From positions 660,355 through 724,354 of the forward strand of contig NZ_QRGD01000002.1 in assembly GCF_003449015.1 (NCBI RefSeq): a stretch of DNA of 64,000 nt. The letters run 5' to 3'. The position numbers were made by a program, and so were the translations under genes. This stretch comes from Aureibaculum luteum. GTDB lineage: Bacteria > Bacteroidota > Bacteroidia > Flavobacteriales > Flavobacteriaceae. The notes under the pieces are model-generated. The model made no database searches and was not told where the DNA came from. It worked only from the letters and a program-made list of their open reading frames with translations. Below are positions 20,476 through 29,935 of the stretch, in pieces. Every line of letters begins with the position of its first letter. The first letter of the stretch is position 1.

Positions 20476-20610
20476 ATGGACGGCTTCAATATTGTAATGG
20501 TTATCGCCATCATCCTCTTTACGAGGTTGGGTGTACGGCTTTTCTATATCTGGCGTAACTATAAAAATGATGCTTCTAATAAAGAAGACACACCATCAGC
20601 GGAAGAATAA
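20476..20610 (+). CDS. Small single-pass membrane protein, 44 residues
   Basis: Starts MDGFNIVMVIAIILFTRLGV and continues RLFYIWRNYKND, with an acidic tail ending TPSAEE. One N-terminal helix then a charged end. Codon use and the helix-plus-charged-tail design support a real peptide. Unknown function. Confidence 0.4.
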   Translation: MDGFNIVMVIAIILFTRLGVRLFYIWRNYKNDASNKEDTPSAEE

Positions 20611-20672
20611 ATAAAGAAACCCTTTGCAGCTATTGAATAATCTGTAATAATCGAGGGGTAAATAATAAATCT

Positions 20673-20680
20673 TATCTTTA
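20673..20680 (+). promoter_or_regulatory. Possible -7 promoter box (TATCTTTA)
   Basis: Lies 36 bases before the M28 peptidase start, at a sensible leader length. No clear TTG at -33. Confidence 0.4.
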
Positions 20681-20715
20681 GTTTCTAAAACCAACATCTA
20701 ACCAACCTAACAACA

Positions 20716-22335
20716 ATGAAAAATTATTTAAAAATTCTAGTACTTGCAGTGCTTTTTAGCTCCTGTAAAAACGACAAGAAATCGAATACAGATCGTGTTG
20801 AAGTAGATCAAACCACCATTGCTACACATATTGAACGCTTGGCATCAGATGACTTTTTAGGAAGAAAACCATTTACCGAAGGCGAAGTGAAAACCGTAAA
20901 CTATTTAAAAGATGAATTTGAGAAATTAGGCCTTTTACCAGGAAACGGAGAGAGCTATTTTCAAGAGGTTCCAATGGTAGAAATTACGGGTAAACCTACT
21001 GAAAACATGATTTTTACGAATGGTAATGAAAGTTTTGATTTAACCTATTTAAAAGATTTTGTAGCCACTACCAATAAGACCATTCCCGAAGTGAGCCTTC
21101 AAAACTCAGAATTGGTATTTGCGGGATACGGTATTGTTGCTCCTGAATATGGATGGAATGATTATGAAGGTATTGACTGGAAAGGAAAAACGGCTGTGGT
21201 GTTAATTAACGATCCGGGATTTAAATCAGGAGATTCCACTTTATTTAAAGGAAATACCATGACGTATTATGGTCGTTGGACGTATAAATATGAAGAAGCC
21301 GCACGACAAGGTGCCGCTGGCGTAATTATTATTCATGAAACGGAACCTGCTTCATATGGTTGGAACGTAATTGAGTCGAGTTGGAGTGGTGCCAAACTGG
21401 TCATAGAGAGTGATGCTCCACTGGTAGATGTTGAAACATGGATTAGTGGCGAAAGTGCTCAAAAAATGTTTGATATATCCACCATGAAAGGGCAAGATTA
21501 TAAAACCATTGCACACAACAAAGGTTTTCATCCGATTCCACTAGACGTAAACGTTTCGGTGGGGATTCAGAATAGCATCAAAAAAGACTTTTCTAAAAAT
21601 GTCCTTGCCATGATACCGGGTACAGATCAAAAAGATGAATTTATTATCTATTCTGGACATTGGGACCATCTAGGCATAGGCAAAGCGGTAGATGGAGACT
21701 CTATTTACAATGGAGCGGTAGATAATGCTTCAGGAACTGCAGGATTATTAGCCATTGCAGAAGCGTTTAAGAAAAGTGGACCCACAAAACGTTCTATGGT
21801 TTTTATTGCATTAACTGGAGAAGAACAAGGCTTATTGGGTTCAGCCTATTATGCCGCCAACCCTATTTTTGAACCTAAAAAAACAGTTGCCAATATTAAT
21901 ATGGATGCACTTATGAGCCCTGGAAAAATGAAAGATTTAACCATTACTGGATTTGGTCAGTCTGAAATGGATACCTATGCTAAAGCTGCAGCTGAAGAAC
22001 AAAACAGGTATGTCATCCCAGATCCAGAAGCCGAAAAAGGCTATTTCTTTAGATCAGACCATTTTAATTTTGCAAAAATAGGAATCCCTGCGTTGTATGC
22101 CGCCGGTACTTATGAAGGATTTAATCATAGCATTGCAGAAGTGAAAGCGTTTAATGATACTTATGGAAAATCAAAATACCATCAAGTATCAGATAATTAC
22201 GATGCCAATACCTTTGAATTGAGTGGTATTCAATTGGACTTACAGCTATTTTATAACGTAGGCTTAAAATTAGGAAATGAGACTCATTTCCCAAAATGGT
22301 ATGCTGGTAGTGAGTTTAAAGCGGCAAGAAAATAA
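20716..22335 (+). CDS. M28 family zinc peptidase with PA domain (lipoprotein)
   Basis: 539 residues with lipoprotein signal (lipobox VLFSSC). A PA insert (about 125-250) has the phrase ARQGAAGVIIIHE. The M28 zinc core shows IIYSGHWDHLG (His and Asp ligands about 315-320), YNGAVDNASGTAG (bridging Asp about 335), ALTGEEQGLLGS (Glu pair about 368), NINMDAL and RSDHFNFAKIGIPALY (last His). Likely a periplasmic or surface aminopeptidase acting on oligopeptides. The S9 peptidase gene follows 41 bp later, suggesting a peptide-utilisation operon. Confidence 0.9.
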   Translation: MKNYLKILVLAVLFSSCKNDKKSNTDRVEVDQTTIATHIERLASDDFLGRKPFTEGEVKTVNYLKDEFEKLGLLPGNGESYFQEVPMVEITGKPTENMIFTNGNESFDLTYLKDFVATTNKTIPEVSLQNSELVFAGYGIVAPEYGWNDYEGIDWKGKTAVVLINDPGFKSGDSTLFKGNTMTYYGRWTYKYEEAARQGAAGVIIIHETEPASYGWNVIESSWSGAKLVIESDAPLVDVETWISGESAQKMFDISTMKGQDYKTIAHNKGFHPIPLDVNVSVGIQNSIKKDFSKNVLAMIPGTDQKDEFIIYSGHWDHLGIGKAVDGDSIYNGAVDNASGTAGLLAIAEAFKKSGPTKRSMVFIALTGEEQGLLGSAYYAANPIFEPKKTVANINMDALMSPGKMKDLTITGFGQSEMDTYAKAAAEEQNRYVIPDPEAEKGYFFRSDHFNFAKIGIPALYAAGTYEGFNHSIAEVKAFNDTYGKSKYHQVSDNYDANTFELSGIQLDLQLFYNVGLKLGNETHFPKWYAGSEFKAARK

Positions 22336-22376
22336 AAAATAGTAAATTTGAATACAATCAATCTAACCCTTTCGTT

Positions 22377-25115
22377 ATGAGAACCCTAAACCATCAACGC
22401 ACCTATTCCTTATTTCTTGGCCTACTCATGTGTAGCCTCGTCAGTTTTGGTCAAACGCAAAAACCATTAACGCTAGACGACTATGCCCAATGGAATAAAA
22501 TTACCAATACCGCTATATCACCCAATGGAAACTGGGTTACTTTTAGTTATGTACCCAATGATGGTGATGCCACCTTACACATTAAAAAAACAGAAGGCGA
22601 TACCTTACGAACCGCTATTAATGGAAAAAATATTACGTTTGCTCCGAATAGTAAATGGGTAGCCTACTTAGTAGATCCTGCGAAAAAAGAAGCCGATAAG
22701 CTTAAAAAGGCTAAAAAGCCTGTGCTTAGTGACTTGCAACTACTAAATCTAGAAAACAACAAAGTCTCTGAGGTAAAGAATGTAAAAGGTTATCATTTTT
22801 CAAAAACGTCTCAATTTATCGCAATTCAAAAAAATCCGATGGATAAAAAGGCAGATCATAAAGGAAGTGATGTGTTGCTAAAAGATTTAAACAAAGACAT
22901 CACACTGAATATTGGAAATGTAGCCAGCTATGCCTTTAACAAAGAAGGCACCCTCTTTTCTTATGTGGTTGATGCTGATGAAGATGATGGAAACGGACTC
23001 TTCCTTATCGACCTAAATACCTTACGTACCTATCCATTGCATACCGGTAAATTTACCTACGCTCAAATGACATGGAATAAAAAAGGAGACCGATTGGCAG
23101 CAGTATTCGGGACAAAAATAGACACGCTGGTAGAACGTGAAAACAAGCTGATTTATACTTCTAAATTATCCTCAGGAATAACCACTACTATTACCCCAAA
23201 TATCTATTCCCCAGAAGGAGATTCAAATTTTACTAAACTACTGACTATTAGTAATTATGGTAACCTTACTTGGAATAAAGCTGGAACACAAATTACATTC
23301 GGTGTAAAAGCCCAAAAAGACGTTATTAAGAAGGACGATTTATTAAAGGCAGATGTAGATGTTTGGCACTATAAAGATGAACGCATCCAATCTCGACAAG
23401 CGGTTCAAGCCAAGCGAGATGAAAAGGCAACATATACTGCGGTACTAAATTTAGAAAACAAGAAATTTATACCCTTAGAAAATGAAGAAATGCCCAATGT
23501 AAATGTCAGTAAAAAATCAGATTGGGCTGTGGGTAGCGTCGATACCTTATACCGTAAAGATGTGAATATTGTCAGAGGCTACACCGATTTATACAGTATC
23601 AATACCAAAACAGGAGCTAAAAAGTTAATCGCCAAAAGGGTGTTGCGAAATATGGGAATGTCTCCCAATGGCGAATGGGCATTGTTTTCTAAAGACGGTG
23701 CCGTAATGGGCTATCATTTTGCTAAAGGGACATTATCTAATTTAACGGAACGCACAGGAATCAATTTTGCTAATGAAGATTACGATATACCCGTTGAAAA
23801 ACCTACCTATGGTATTGCAGGATGGTCAAAAGATGGAGAAACTTTACTCTTAAATCACAAGTTTGATATATGGAGTATCTCACTGAATTCAGAAGCTGCA
23901 TCAAACCTAACACAAGGGGTAGGCACTGAAGGCAAAATCCGATTTCGATTACTGCAATTAGACCTTGAAGCAGAAGCGTTTGACCTTTCCAAACCCTTAT
24001 TGCTCTATGCATTTGGCGACCGCACTAAAAAATCGGGTTATTATGAACTTACGGTAGGTAAAAAACCAAAAGTATTGCGTTATGAAGACAAAATGATGGG
24101 ACGCGTAATCAAGGCAAAAGATACAGACAACATCATCTTTACCCAACAAACCTTTGTTGATTTTCCTGATTATTGGACGTCTAACTTAGCCTTTAAAAGA
24201 CCTAAAAAAATTACGAATGCCAATCCGCAACAAGCTGATTTTAAATGGGGCAAAAGAGTATTGGTTGACTATACGGACGAACGCGGAAATGAACTACAAG
24301 CTACCTTGGCGTTACCGGCGGACTATGATGCGTCTAAAAAATATCCTATGATTGTGTATTTCTACGAGAAAATGTCTAACCGACATCATCAATATTCAAT
24401 GCCAACCTATGACGACAGACCACACATGTCTACCTATGCGAGCAATAGCTATTTGGTTTTAATGCCAGATATCGTTTTTGATGAAGGTTTACCGGGTTCA
24501 TCAGCCTTAGATGATGTTACCAGTGCCGCAAAAGAAGTGATTAAATTGGGCTATGCAGATCCAGACCATATTGGCTTGCAAGGACACAGCTGGGGCGGTT
24601 ATGAATCTTCCTTTATTGTTACGCAAACGGATATGTTTGCAACCGTGGTAACCGGTGCCCCATTAACCAATTTGGTGAGCATGTACAATATCGCTTACAA
24701 GCGATCAGGAAGTTTAAATGGTCCCATTTTAGAATGGTCTCAGGGTAGGATGGGCGTGAGTCCTTATGAAAACTTAGAGCTTTATCAAAGTCAATCGCCA
24801 GTACATCATGCAAAAAAGATCAACACACCATTTTTAATCTTACATGGTACAAGTGATGGTGCGGTAGATTGGAACCAAGGTTTAGAGTTTTATTCCGCAG
24901 CAAGAAGATTGGGTAAAGAGGTGATATTACTGTCGTATCCAAATGAACCACATCATTTGGCTAAACAGGAGAATCAAAAAGATTTTCAAATCCGGATGAA
25001 GCAGTATTTCGACTATTATTTAAAAGATAGCGAAGCACCACTTTGGATAAAAGAAGGTATCAAACATGCCGATAAAAAAAGGGTAGGTCCAGAAGTATTG
25101 AAAAAAGGGGAGTAG
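22377..25115 (+). CDS. S9 family prolyl oligopeptidase-like peptidase
   Basis: Exported protein of 912 residues; signal peptide ends near LVSFGQTQ. The first 600 residues form the beta-propeller of DPP-type S9 enzymes. The C-terminal alpha/beta hydrolase has the nucleophile motif GLQGHSWGGYE (Ser about 740), the Asp in LHGTSDGAVDW (about 827) and the His in PNEPHHLAK (about 860). Expected to cleave oligopeptides in the periplasm together with the M28 peptidase upstream. Confidence 0.9.
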   Translation: MRTLNHQRTYSLFLGLLMCSLVSFGQTQKPLTLDDYAQWNKITNTAISPNGNWVTFSYVPNDGDATLHIKKTEGDTLRTAINGKNITFAPNSKWVAYLVDPAKKEADKLKKAKKPVLSDLQLLNLENNKVSEVKNVKGYHFSKTSQFIAIQKNPMDKKADHKGSDVLLKDLNKDITLNIGNVASYAFNKEGTLFSYVVDADEDDGNGLFLIDLNTLRTYPLHTGKFTYAQMTWNKKGDRLAAVFGTKIDTLVERENKLIYTSKLSSGITTTITPNIYSPEGDSNFTKLLTISNYGNLTWNKAGTQITFGVKAQKDVIKKDDLLKADVDVWHYKDERIQSRQAVQAKRDEKATYTAVLNLENKKFIPLENEEMPNVNVSKKSDWAVGSVDTLYRKDVNIVRGYTDLYSINTKTGAKKLIAKRVLRNMGMSPNGEWALFSKDGAVMGYHFAKGTLSNLTERTGINFANEDYDIPVEKPTYGIAGWSKDGETLLLNHKFDIWSISLNSEAASNLTQGVGTEGKIRFRLLQLDLEAEAFDLSKPLLLYAFGDRTKKSGYYELTVGKKPKVLRYEDKMMGRVIKAKDTDNIIFTQQTFVDFPDYWTSNLAFKRPKKITNANPQQADFKWGKRVLVDYTDERGNELQATLALPADYDASKKYPMIVYFYEKMSNRHHQYSMPTYDDRPHMSTYASNSYLVLMPDIVFDEGLPGSSALDDVTSAAKEVIKLGYADPDHIGLQGHSWGGYESSFIVTQTDMFATVVTGAPLTNLVSMYNIAYKRSGSLNGPILEWSQGRMGVSPYENLELYQSQSPVHHAKKINTPFLILHGTSDGAVDWNQGLEFYSAARRLGKEVILLSYPNEPHHLAKQENQKDFQIRMKQYFDYYLKDSEAPLWIKEGIKHADKKRVGPEVLKKGE

Positions 25116-25153
25116 TAGTGGTACCATTTCCCCTTCAAAATTGTATTGAAATT

Positions 25154-25576
25154 CTAGTTTTCTTTTGCCAACAAGGCTTCTGCATTGGCAATGCTACCTA
25201 GCATCATATCTTTCATGATATGTACCTTTTTTTCTTCTTCAATCAATAAAGCTTCTTTTTTAGAATTAAGTGCTTTACCTTCTAACACCTCTTCTGAATC
25301 AAATTTATCGCCAAATCCTTTCATCCAATCCATCATATAATCATAAGCATTTACAAGGCTATCTTTGGCTAATTTGTATTTTTCTCCAGTTGCAGTAGTA
25401 TCAATTTTTGCTTCTAAAGCAGTGGTCAGTTTTCCAATTTCTCCCATTCTGGGCATCAATTCATCATGCACCGCCATTACACGATCCATACGGGTTTCTT
25501 CTTTTTCTTTGGGTTCATTTTTACAGGATTGCATAAACATAAATAGTGCGAATACAAGTAAGATTTTAGTTTTCAT
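25154..25576 (-). CDS. Hypothetical lipoprotein
   Basis: 140 residues with lipobox FMFMQSC (Cys about 18). The mature part is charged and helical, with methionine-rich segments MDRVMAVHDELMPRMGEIGK and YDYMMDWMKGFGDKF. It resembles the small viral-A-type-inclusion-like lipoproteins frequent in Flavobacteriaceae. No function known. Confidence 0.65.
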   Translation of the reverse strand: MKTKILLVFALFMFMQSCKNEPKEKEETRMDRVMAVHDELMPRMGEIGKLTTALEAKIDTTATGEKYKLAKDSLVNAYDYMMDWMKGFGDKFDSEEVLEGKALNSKKEALLIEEEKKVHIMKDMMLGSIANAEALLAKEN

Positions 25577-25625
25577 AATTATTACATTTTAATTGCTAAT
25601 AACAAAGTTAAGTGTATTTCTATGT

Positions 25626-25658
25626 TAAACATCGTTTTTGGGGAATTTATTGAGGTGG
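25626..25658. repeat. Direct repeat, left copy (33 bp)
   Basis: Matches 27825-27857 at 29 of 33 positions (TAAACATCGTTTTT, then AATTTAT, then GAGGTGG). The two copies bracket the 679-residue gene. Confidence 0.7.
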
Positions 25659-25777
25659 TAATATTAAAGATACATAAGTAAAAGAAGTAGAGTGCTTTAA
25701 ATAACCAAGTTATTTTTTTTATTTAAATTTAAAAGCTAAAAGTTCTTAAATTTTAGAACACAACCCAAACCCAAACT

Positions 25778-27817
25778 ATGAAAAAACCGCTACTTATCCT
25801 ACTTATTCTATTTCTTAGTTATCCGACTACTAATGCCCAAAACTGTGCTTCTTTAGAGGAATGGAATACCATAATTAGTGCAGAATTCCCTAAAGTAGAT
25901 ACCTATCATATTAGATCTGGAAGTGTTGTCAGTAATAGAATACTTTATAATTTATATTCGGACAAATACTTTGTTCCTTTTGCAGGAAAACCGTATGATA
26001 AGATAAGTACAAACGCAGGGAAATCGATATCAAAAAAGCTTAAAAAATGTAGAGCTAAAAAAAAGTATCAAAGTTTAAAGAATATAGGTTGGTTGTCCAT
26101 GTTTGGTGTTGAGCCCTTAACCAATCCACGCATTACAGAAAATGTAAAGGCACAAAGTACAGAAGTAAATAAAATACGAGCAGAATACAACCAACTATTG
26201 AGTTTATTTACATCAGGTGGCGTTACTTTTAATGAACTAACCAAGTATAAAAATATGGCAAAGACGCGTTTTGTATGGTTAATGCCCTCAGAGGTAGAAA
26301 ATTATTTAAACGTAATTTCAGAAAGTGAAAACAAAATTGCAAATACAACCCTTTTAAGCTTAGCCAATGAATTGACTCAAAAGAATGCCAATTTATTAAT
26401 AATAAGCAATATAGAAAATTTTGAATCTAACAATCGCAGCATTTATGCAGCTGCTTCTCCTCATATTAAAAAAGAGGTAGCCGAAATTCTAAAAAAGGAT
26501 AAAATTACAAAACTAGAAATGTTAGTAAAAAATGAACAAAAAAAGTTAAATCAAATAAGCTCTAGTGATAAGAATATCAACACTATCAACAACTATTACA
26601 AATCATTTGATGGATCTTTCTCGCGTTACCGTCAATATAACTTTGTAAAAAATCACTTTGAAGCCATTAAGATTAAAAAAACGGACATTGTCACAGCTAT
26701 GTCTTCAAAAATTGGGTTGACAATTTTAAGCCAAAATGAGCTTTCAAAGCTTAAAAATATAAATACAACGTATTTAAGCAATGTAACGGAAAATAGTCCT
26801 GTAATTACTGTTCTTAAAAAGCAGCTCACCACCAAAGAAAATAGTATAAAACAGGCACAAAAAATAGCGGCAGAAAAGGCATTAGCCCAAAAAAGAGCAG
26901 CGGAACAAATTTTTACGATAGCAGAAAATAAAAGACAGCAAACCATAAACAACCATAAAAATAGGGTTGTACAATTACGTAAAGAACTCAGGGTAGAGCA
27001 TGGTTCTAACTTACCGAAATTTGAAGCTTTACATGTAATGCTATTTTATTATTTAAAGTTAGTCAAAGATAACAAAATGTACAAAGTAAAAGATGCAGAA
27101 TTCTTTATTAGACATGTAGAAAATACAGGCTACATGAGAGAAGAAACGGGTACCATTTCACCTTTTGAAAATTTTTATAACCGAAGTGGTTTTAAAATTA
27201 GAGCCTCAAGTATTGTGGGACGAACCTTTGCTTCTATCGAGTTGACAATTCCAAATGCGTCAAAAAAAATGATTGAATTGTACAGTAAAGAGCTTGTTTC
27301 TGAATTCAGAAATATAGACAAAACCATAATGACACCTTCTATAATGCCAACCGCTAAAGATAATTATATTTTAAGTGGAGGTACTCAATATAGTTTAAAA
27401 GTAGATGCGAAGGGAACGTTAATTCTAGAAGCTATGGAAAATAGAGAATTAGCCTTTCCGATGTTAGCCGATAAACTTCAGGTAGACACTTGGAGTGTAA
27501 GTTCACTAAAAACAGTAACAGATGTAGCTGTAAAAAAGGGACAAGAAGTTACGATTACAGCTTCAGGTAAGGTAAAAGTAGGTGATTTTATGGGTTCTGT
27601 ATCTCCTGCAGGTATCTCTGGTTATGGTGCGTTTAGTATAGATAAAAGATATAACCATGGTGCTTTAATGGCGAGAATTGGCAGTGGTAGTTGGACCTAC
27701 ATTGGTACTCGTAAAACCTTTACAGCCAATAAAAGTGGCATCTTGTATTTTAAAATTAACGACAAGTTTCCAGATAATAATGAAGGGGAGTTTAAAGTGA
27801 AATACTTTTTGAAATAA
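25778..27817 (+). CDS. Large exported protein with LecA-like C-terminal domain
   Basis: 679 residues; signal peptide ends at TTNAQ. Residues about 35-460 are mainly helical, with an alanine/lysine-rich coiled coil near 355-390 (AQKIAAEKALAQKRAAEQIF). The last 120 residues form a beta domain with VTITASGKVKVGDFMGSVSP, GALMARIGSG and LYFKINDKFPDNNEGEFKV, the pattern of the PA-IL/LecA-like galactose-binding family. This suggests an envelope protein that may bind sugar. The middle part is not recognised. Confidence 0.6.
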   Translation: MKKPLLILLILFLSYPTTNAQNCASLEEWNTIISAEFPKVDTYHIRSGSVVSNRILYNLYSDKYFVPFAGKPYDKISTNAGKSISKKLKKCRAKKKYQSLKNIGWLSMFGVEPLTNPRITENVKAQSTEVNKIRAEYNQLLSLFTSGGVTFNELTKYKNMAKTRFVWLMPSEVENYLNVISESENKIANTTLLSLANELTQKNANLLIISNIENFESNNRSIYAAASPHIKKEVAEILKKDKITKLEMLVKNEQKKLNQISSSDKNINTINNYYKSFDGSFSRYRQYNFVKNHFEAIKIKKTDIVTAMSSKIGLTILSQNELSKLKNINTTYLSNVTENSPVITVLKKQLTTKENSIKQAQKIAAEKALAQKRAAEQIFTIAENKRQQTINNHKNRVVQLRKELRVEHGSNLPKFEALHVMLFYYLKLVKDNKMYKVKDAEFFIRHVENTGYMREETGTISPFENFYNRSGFKIRASSIVGRTFASIELTIPNASKKMIELYSKELVSEFRNIDKTIMTPSIMPTAKDNYILSGGTQYSLKVDAKGTLILEAMENRELAFPMLADKLQVDTWSVSSLKTVTDVAVKKGQEVTITASGKVKVGDFMGSVSPAGISGYGAFSIDKRYNHGALMARIGSGSWTYIGTRKTFTANKSGILYFKINDKFPDNNEGEFKVKYFLK

Positions 27818-27839
27818 ACGATGCTAAACATCGTTTTTT
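27817..27839 (+). terminator. Terminator after the LecA-like protein gene
   Basis: Stem AACGATG / CATCGTT with loop CTAAA and a T run, overlapping the stop codon. Confidence 0.7.
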
Positions 27840-27857
27840 GCTAATTTATAGAGGTGG
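27825..27857. repeat. Direct repeat, right copy (33 bp)
   Basis: Partner of 25626-25658; here the first half also supplies the terminator stem of the preceding gene. Confidence 0.7.
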
Positions 27858-28022
27858 AACTATGTGAAGATTAGTGGATAGGAGTGGAGCTATTTCATCT
27901 TTTTTTTTATTAGAAGGTAGGATACTTGTGGAATATGAATTAAACGTTTCGAAATAACAACTTTATTTCTAAAAATTACGTTAAAATTATACTATTTTAG
28001 AGGCGACTTTATAACAATTTAA

Positions 28023-28223
28023 ATGAATTTTAAAAAACCTTTTATAATTTTTATATTTTACATTAAAGAATATTTTTTTAGAAAAAAAACACTAAATTAT
28101 ATATTATGGTTGTTGATAGTTGCGATCATAGCACAATTAAATGCTATAAATAATTATGAAGGAATTAATGCTATATTAATTGAATTGACGAAAGATTATG
28201 ACGCTATTTGGTTAAAGTATTGA
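28023..28223 (+). CDS. Hypothetical small membrane protein
   Basis: 66 residues with two hydrophobic stretches (about 7-19 and 27-41) and a charged C terminus LTKDYDAIWLKY. No homologue recognised. It is the last frame before the left boundary repeat of the island and could be a truncated gene. Confidence 0.35.
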   Translation: MNFKKPFIIFIFYIKEYFFRKKTLNYILWLLIVAIIAQLNAINNYEGINAILIELTKDYDAIWLKY

Positions 28224-28272
28224 ATATTTGTACGGAATGTTAATTGCTGAGAATTGAGTATTTTAAATTTTC

Positions 28273-28510
28273 TTGACCCAAGTACTGAATATGGAAATTT
28301 TAAACAAAACACTTTGGGATATTTTACATAATATAATTATAGGATCTAATGTAGAACTAATTATAATTCTGTATTGAGAACCGTAATTTGCTTTAACATA
28401 ATATCTGTCGATATAAAACACTGCGTGTTGTTATATCTGATATTATGTCAAATAGCTACGCTATCCGCAAATTACTATGATTTGTCCTATAATGTTCTGC
28501 GTTATGTGAT
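28273..28510. repeat. Island boundary repeat A, left copy (imperfect palindrome)
   Basis: About 238 bp that resembles 39930-40190 throughout (TTGACCCAAG, GGGATATTTTACATAATATA, GAGAACCGTAATTT, GATATAAAACACT, GTCCTATAAT). Inside it, 28326-28507 is a nested inverted repeat: outer arms ACATAATATAATTATAGGA and a diverged complement, inner arms around GATATAA-AACAC/GTGTT-TTATATC at 28410-28437. It is likely a MITE-like or recombination element. Confidence 0.65.
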
Positions 28511-28750
28511 TTTGCTTTGATGAAAAAGCAAATTATCTGCATATTTCCCTAAAAGTTTTCTTTTTCAAAACATCTTTTAGTAAAGTTAATGGAACACTCT
28601 TTACACGAAACGACGATAGGAGAGTAGTGGAATGTGTGTGGAATGGAATTTATGTTAAAAATTCAATTATAATTTTAAATGCTTTTTACTTAAAAAAATA
28701 ATTCTAATCATTACATTTGATAAATTAAAAATTTATCGTCAAAAAATTGG
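28511..28750. other. Leader region of the defence operon
   Basis: No coding frame. Contains a TACATTTG box at 28712-28719, placed 32 bases before the methyltransferase start. Confidence 0.4.
28712..28719 (+). promoter_or_regulatory. Promoter -7 box (TACATTTG) of the methyltransferase operon
   Basis: Exact TAnnTTTG match a short leader length ahead of the start codon at 28751. No good TTG is found at the -33 distance. Confidence 0.45.
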
Positions 28751-29935
28751 ATGAATTACTCAGAAATTAAGAAATATCTAGAAATTGAAAGGGATAGAAA
28801 GTTCACGAATGAACATGCGTATATAACGCATTATTTGCAGAATAGTGAAAACGAAGTAGCTACAATTTATAAAAAGAAGGCGTTAGATTTTATAGCTTCA
28901 AGGTTTGAAGAAATGGGTTCAACCGTCTATGACGTTCCTTTTCCACCTCCTAAAAAGCCAAAGTTTAAGTTTATTGACCTTTTTGCCGGCATAGGAGGGT
29001 TTCGAATTGCACTACAGAATTTAGGTGGTAAATGTGTGTTTTCTTCAGAGATAGATAATGCGGCAAAAATAACCTATGAGTCCAATTTTGGAGAGTTTCC
29101 TTTTGGTGATATAAGAGATTTTACTGACTCAGGAATTACTGATAAGGAATTAAATAAATTGATACCAAATCATGATATATTGGCTGCTGGATTTCCTTGT
29201 CAACCTTTTAGTTTAGCAGGGGTTTCCGCTCGTAACTTTTTAGGACAGTTGCATGGATTTTCAGATGAAGATAAAGGCAATCTCTTTTTTGATATTGCAA
29301 GAATAGTAGATGTTAAAAGGCCTAATGTGGTTTTTCTTGAGAATGTAAAAAATTTTAAAGGGCATGATGGAGGTAATACTTATTCAACAGTAAAAAAGAC
29401 TTTTGAAGATCTCGGTTATAGCTTTTATAGTAAAACCATTAACTCTGCCCAATGGGTTCCCCAAAAAAGGCAACGTTTTTATATGATTTGTTTTAAAAAA
29501 GATCCGAAAAAATTTGAATTTCCCAGTTCAAAATCTGAATTCAAAAAATTGAAATCCATTTTAGAAGATAGTGTTTCACCTGAATATACAATTTCAAATA
29601 AATTATGGGAGGGACATATAAATAGAACAAAAAGAAATCTTGAACGTGGCACTGGTTTTACTGCTAATGTTGCCGATATCGATAAACCCTCTAATACTCT
29701 GGTCGCACGATATGGAAAAGATGGTAAAGAATGTTTGATTCCGCAAATGGGTCTTAATCCACGTAAACTTACTCCAAGAGAATGTGCTCGTTTACAAGGA
29801 TTTCCAGAGTCTTATATTCTTCCCAGGAGTAATGCAGCTTCATATAAGCAATTTGGTAATTCTGTTGCCGTGCCTGTTATTGAAGAGATTGGTAAGAAAA
29901 TCATAGATGTTTTACTAAAAACCGCAATTAAATGA
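28751..29935 (+). CDS. DNA (cytosine-5-)-methyltransferase, Dcm-like
   Basis: 394 residues. Motif I FIDLFAGIGGF starts at residue 74, the catalytic loop GFPCQPFSLAGVS has Cys150, motif VI ENV begins at 197, motif VIII QKRQRF at 238, motif IX RKLTPRECARLQGFP at 338 and motif X FGNSVAVPV at 368. The loop after the catalytic Cys (SARNFLGQLHGF, then GNLFFDI) and an N-terminal 70-residue extension resemble Dcm/M.EcoRII, so a CC-containing site is possible but not shown; the target domain lies about 250-335. Its stop overlaps the next start by four bases (ATGA). No very short patch repair gene or separate restriction nuclease gene is adjacent. Confidence 0.92.
   Translation: MNYSEIKKYLEIERDRKFTNEHAYITHYLQNSENEVATIYKKKALDFIASRFEEMGSTVYDVPFPPPKKPKFKFIDLFAGIGGFRIALQNLGGKCVFSSEIDNAAKITYESNFGEFPFGDIRDFTDSGITDKELNKLIPNHDILAAGFPCQPFSLAGVSARNFLGQLHGFSDEDKGNLFFDIARIVDVKRPNVVFLENVKNFKGHDGGNTYSTVKKTFEDLGYSFYSKTINSAQWVPQKRQRFYMICFKKDPKKFEFPSSKSEFKKLKSILEDSVSPEYTISNKLWEGHINRTKRNLERGTGFTANVADIDKPSNTLVARYGKDGKECLIPQMGLNPRKLTPRECARLQGFPESYILPRSNAASYKQFGNSVAVPVIEEIGKKIIDVLLKTAIK

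Noticed and set aside
14236..20716. Integron-like gene-cassette array (small genes with recurring TTAATTGCT in the gaps)
   Set aside because: No integrase gene in the window, the shared words are short and the gaps do not show paired attC-type core sites.
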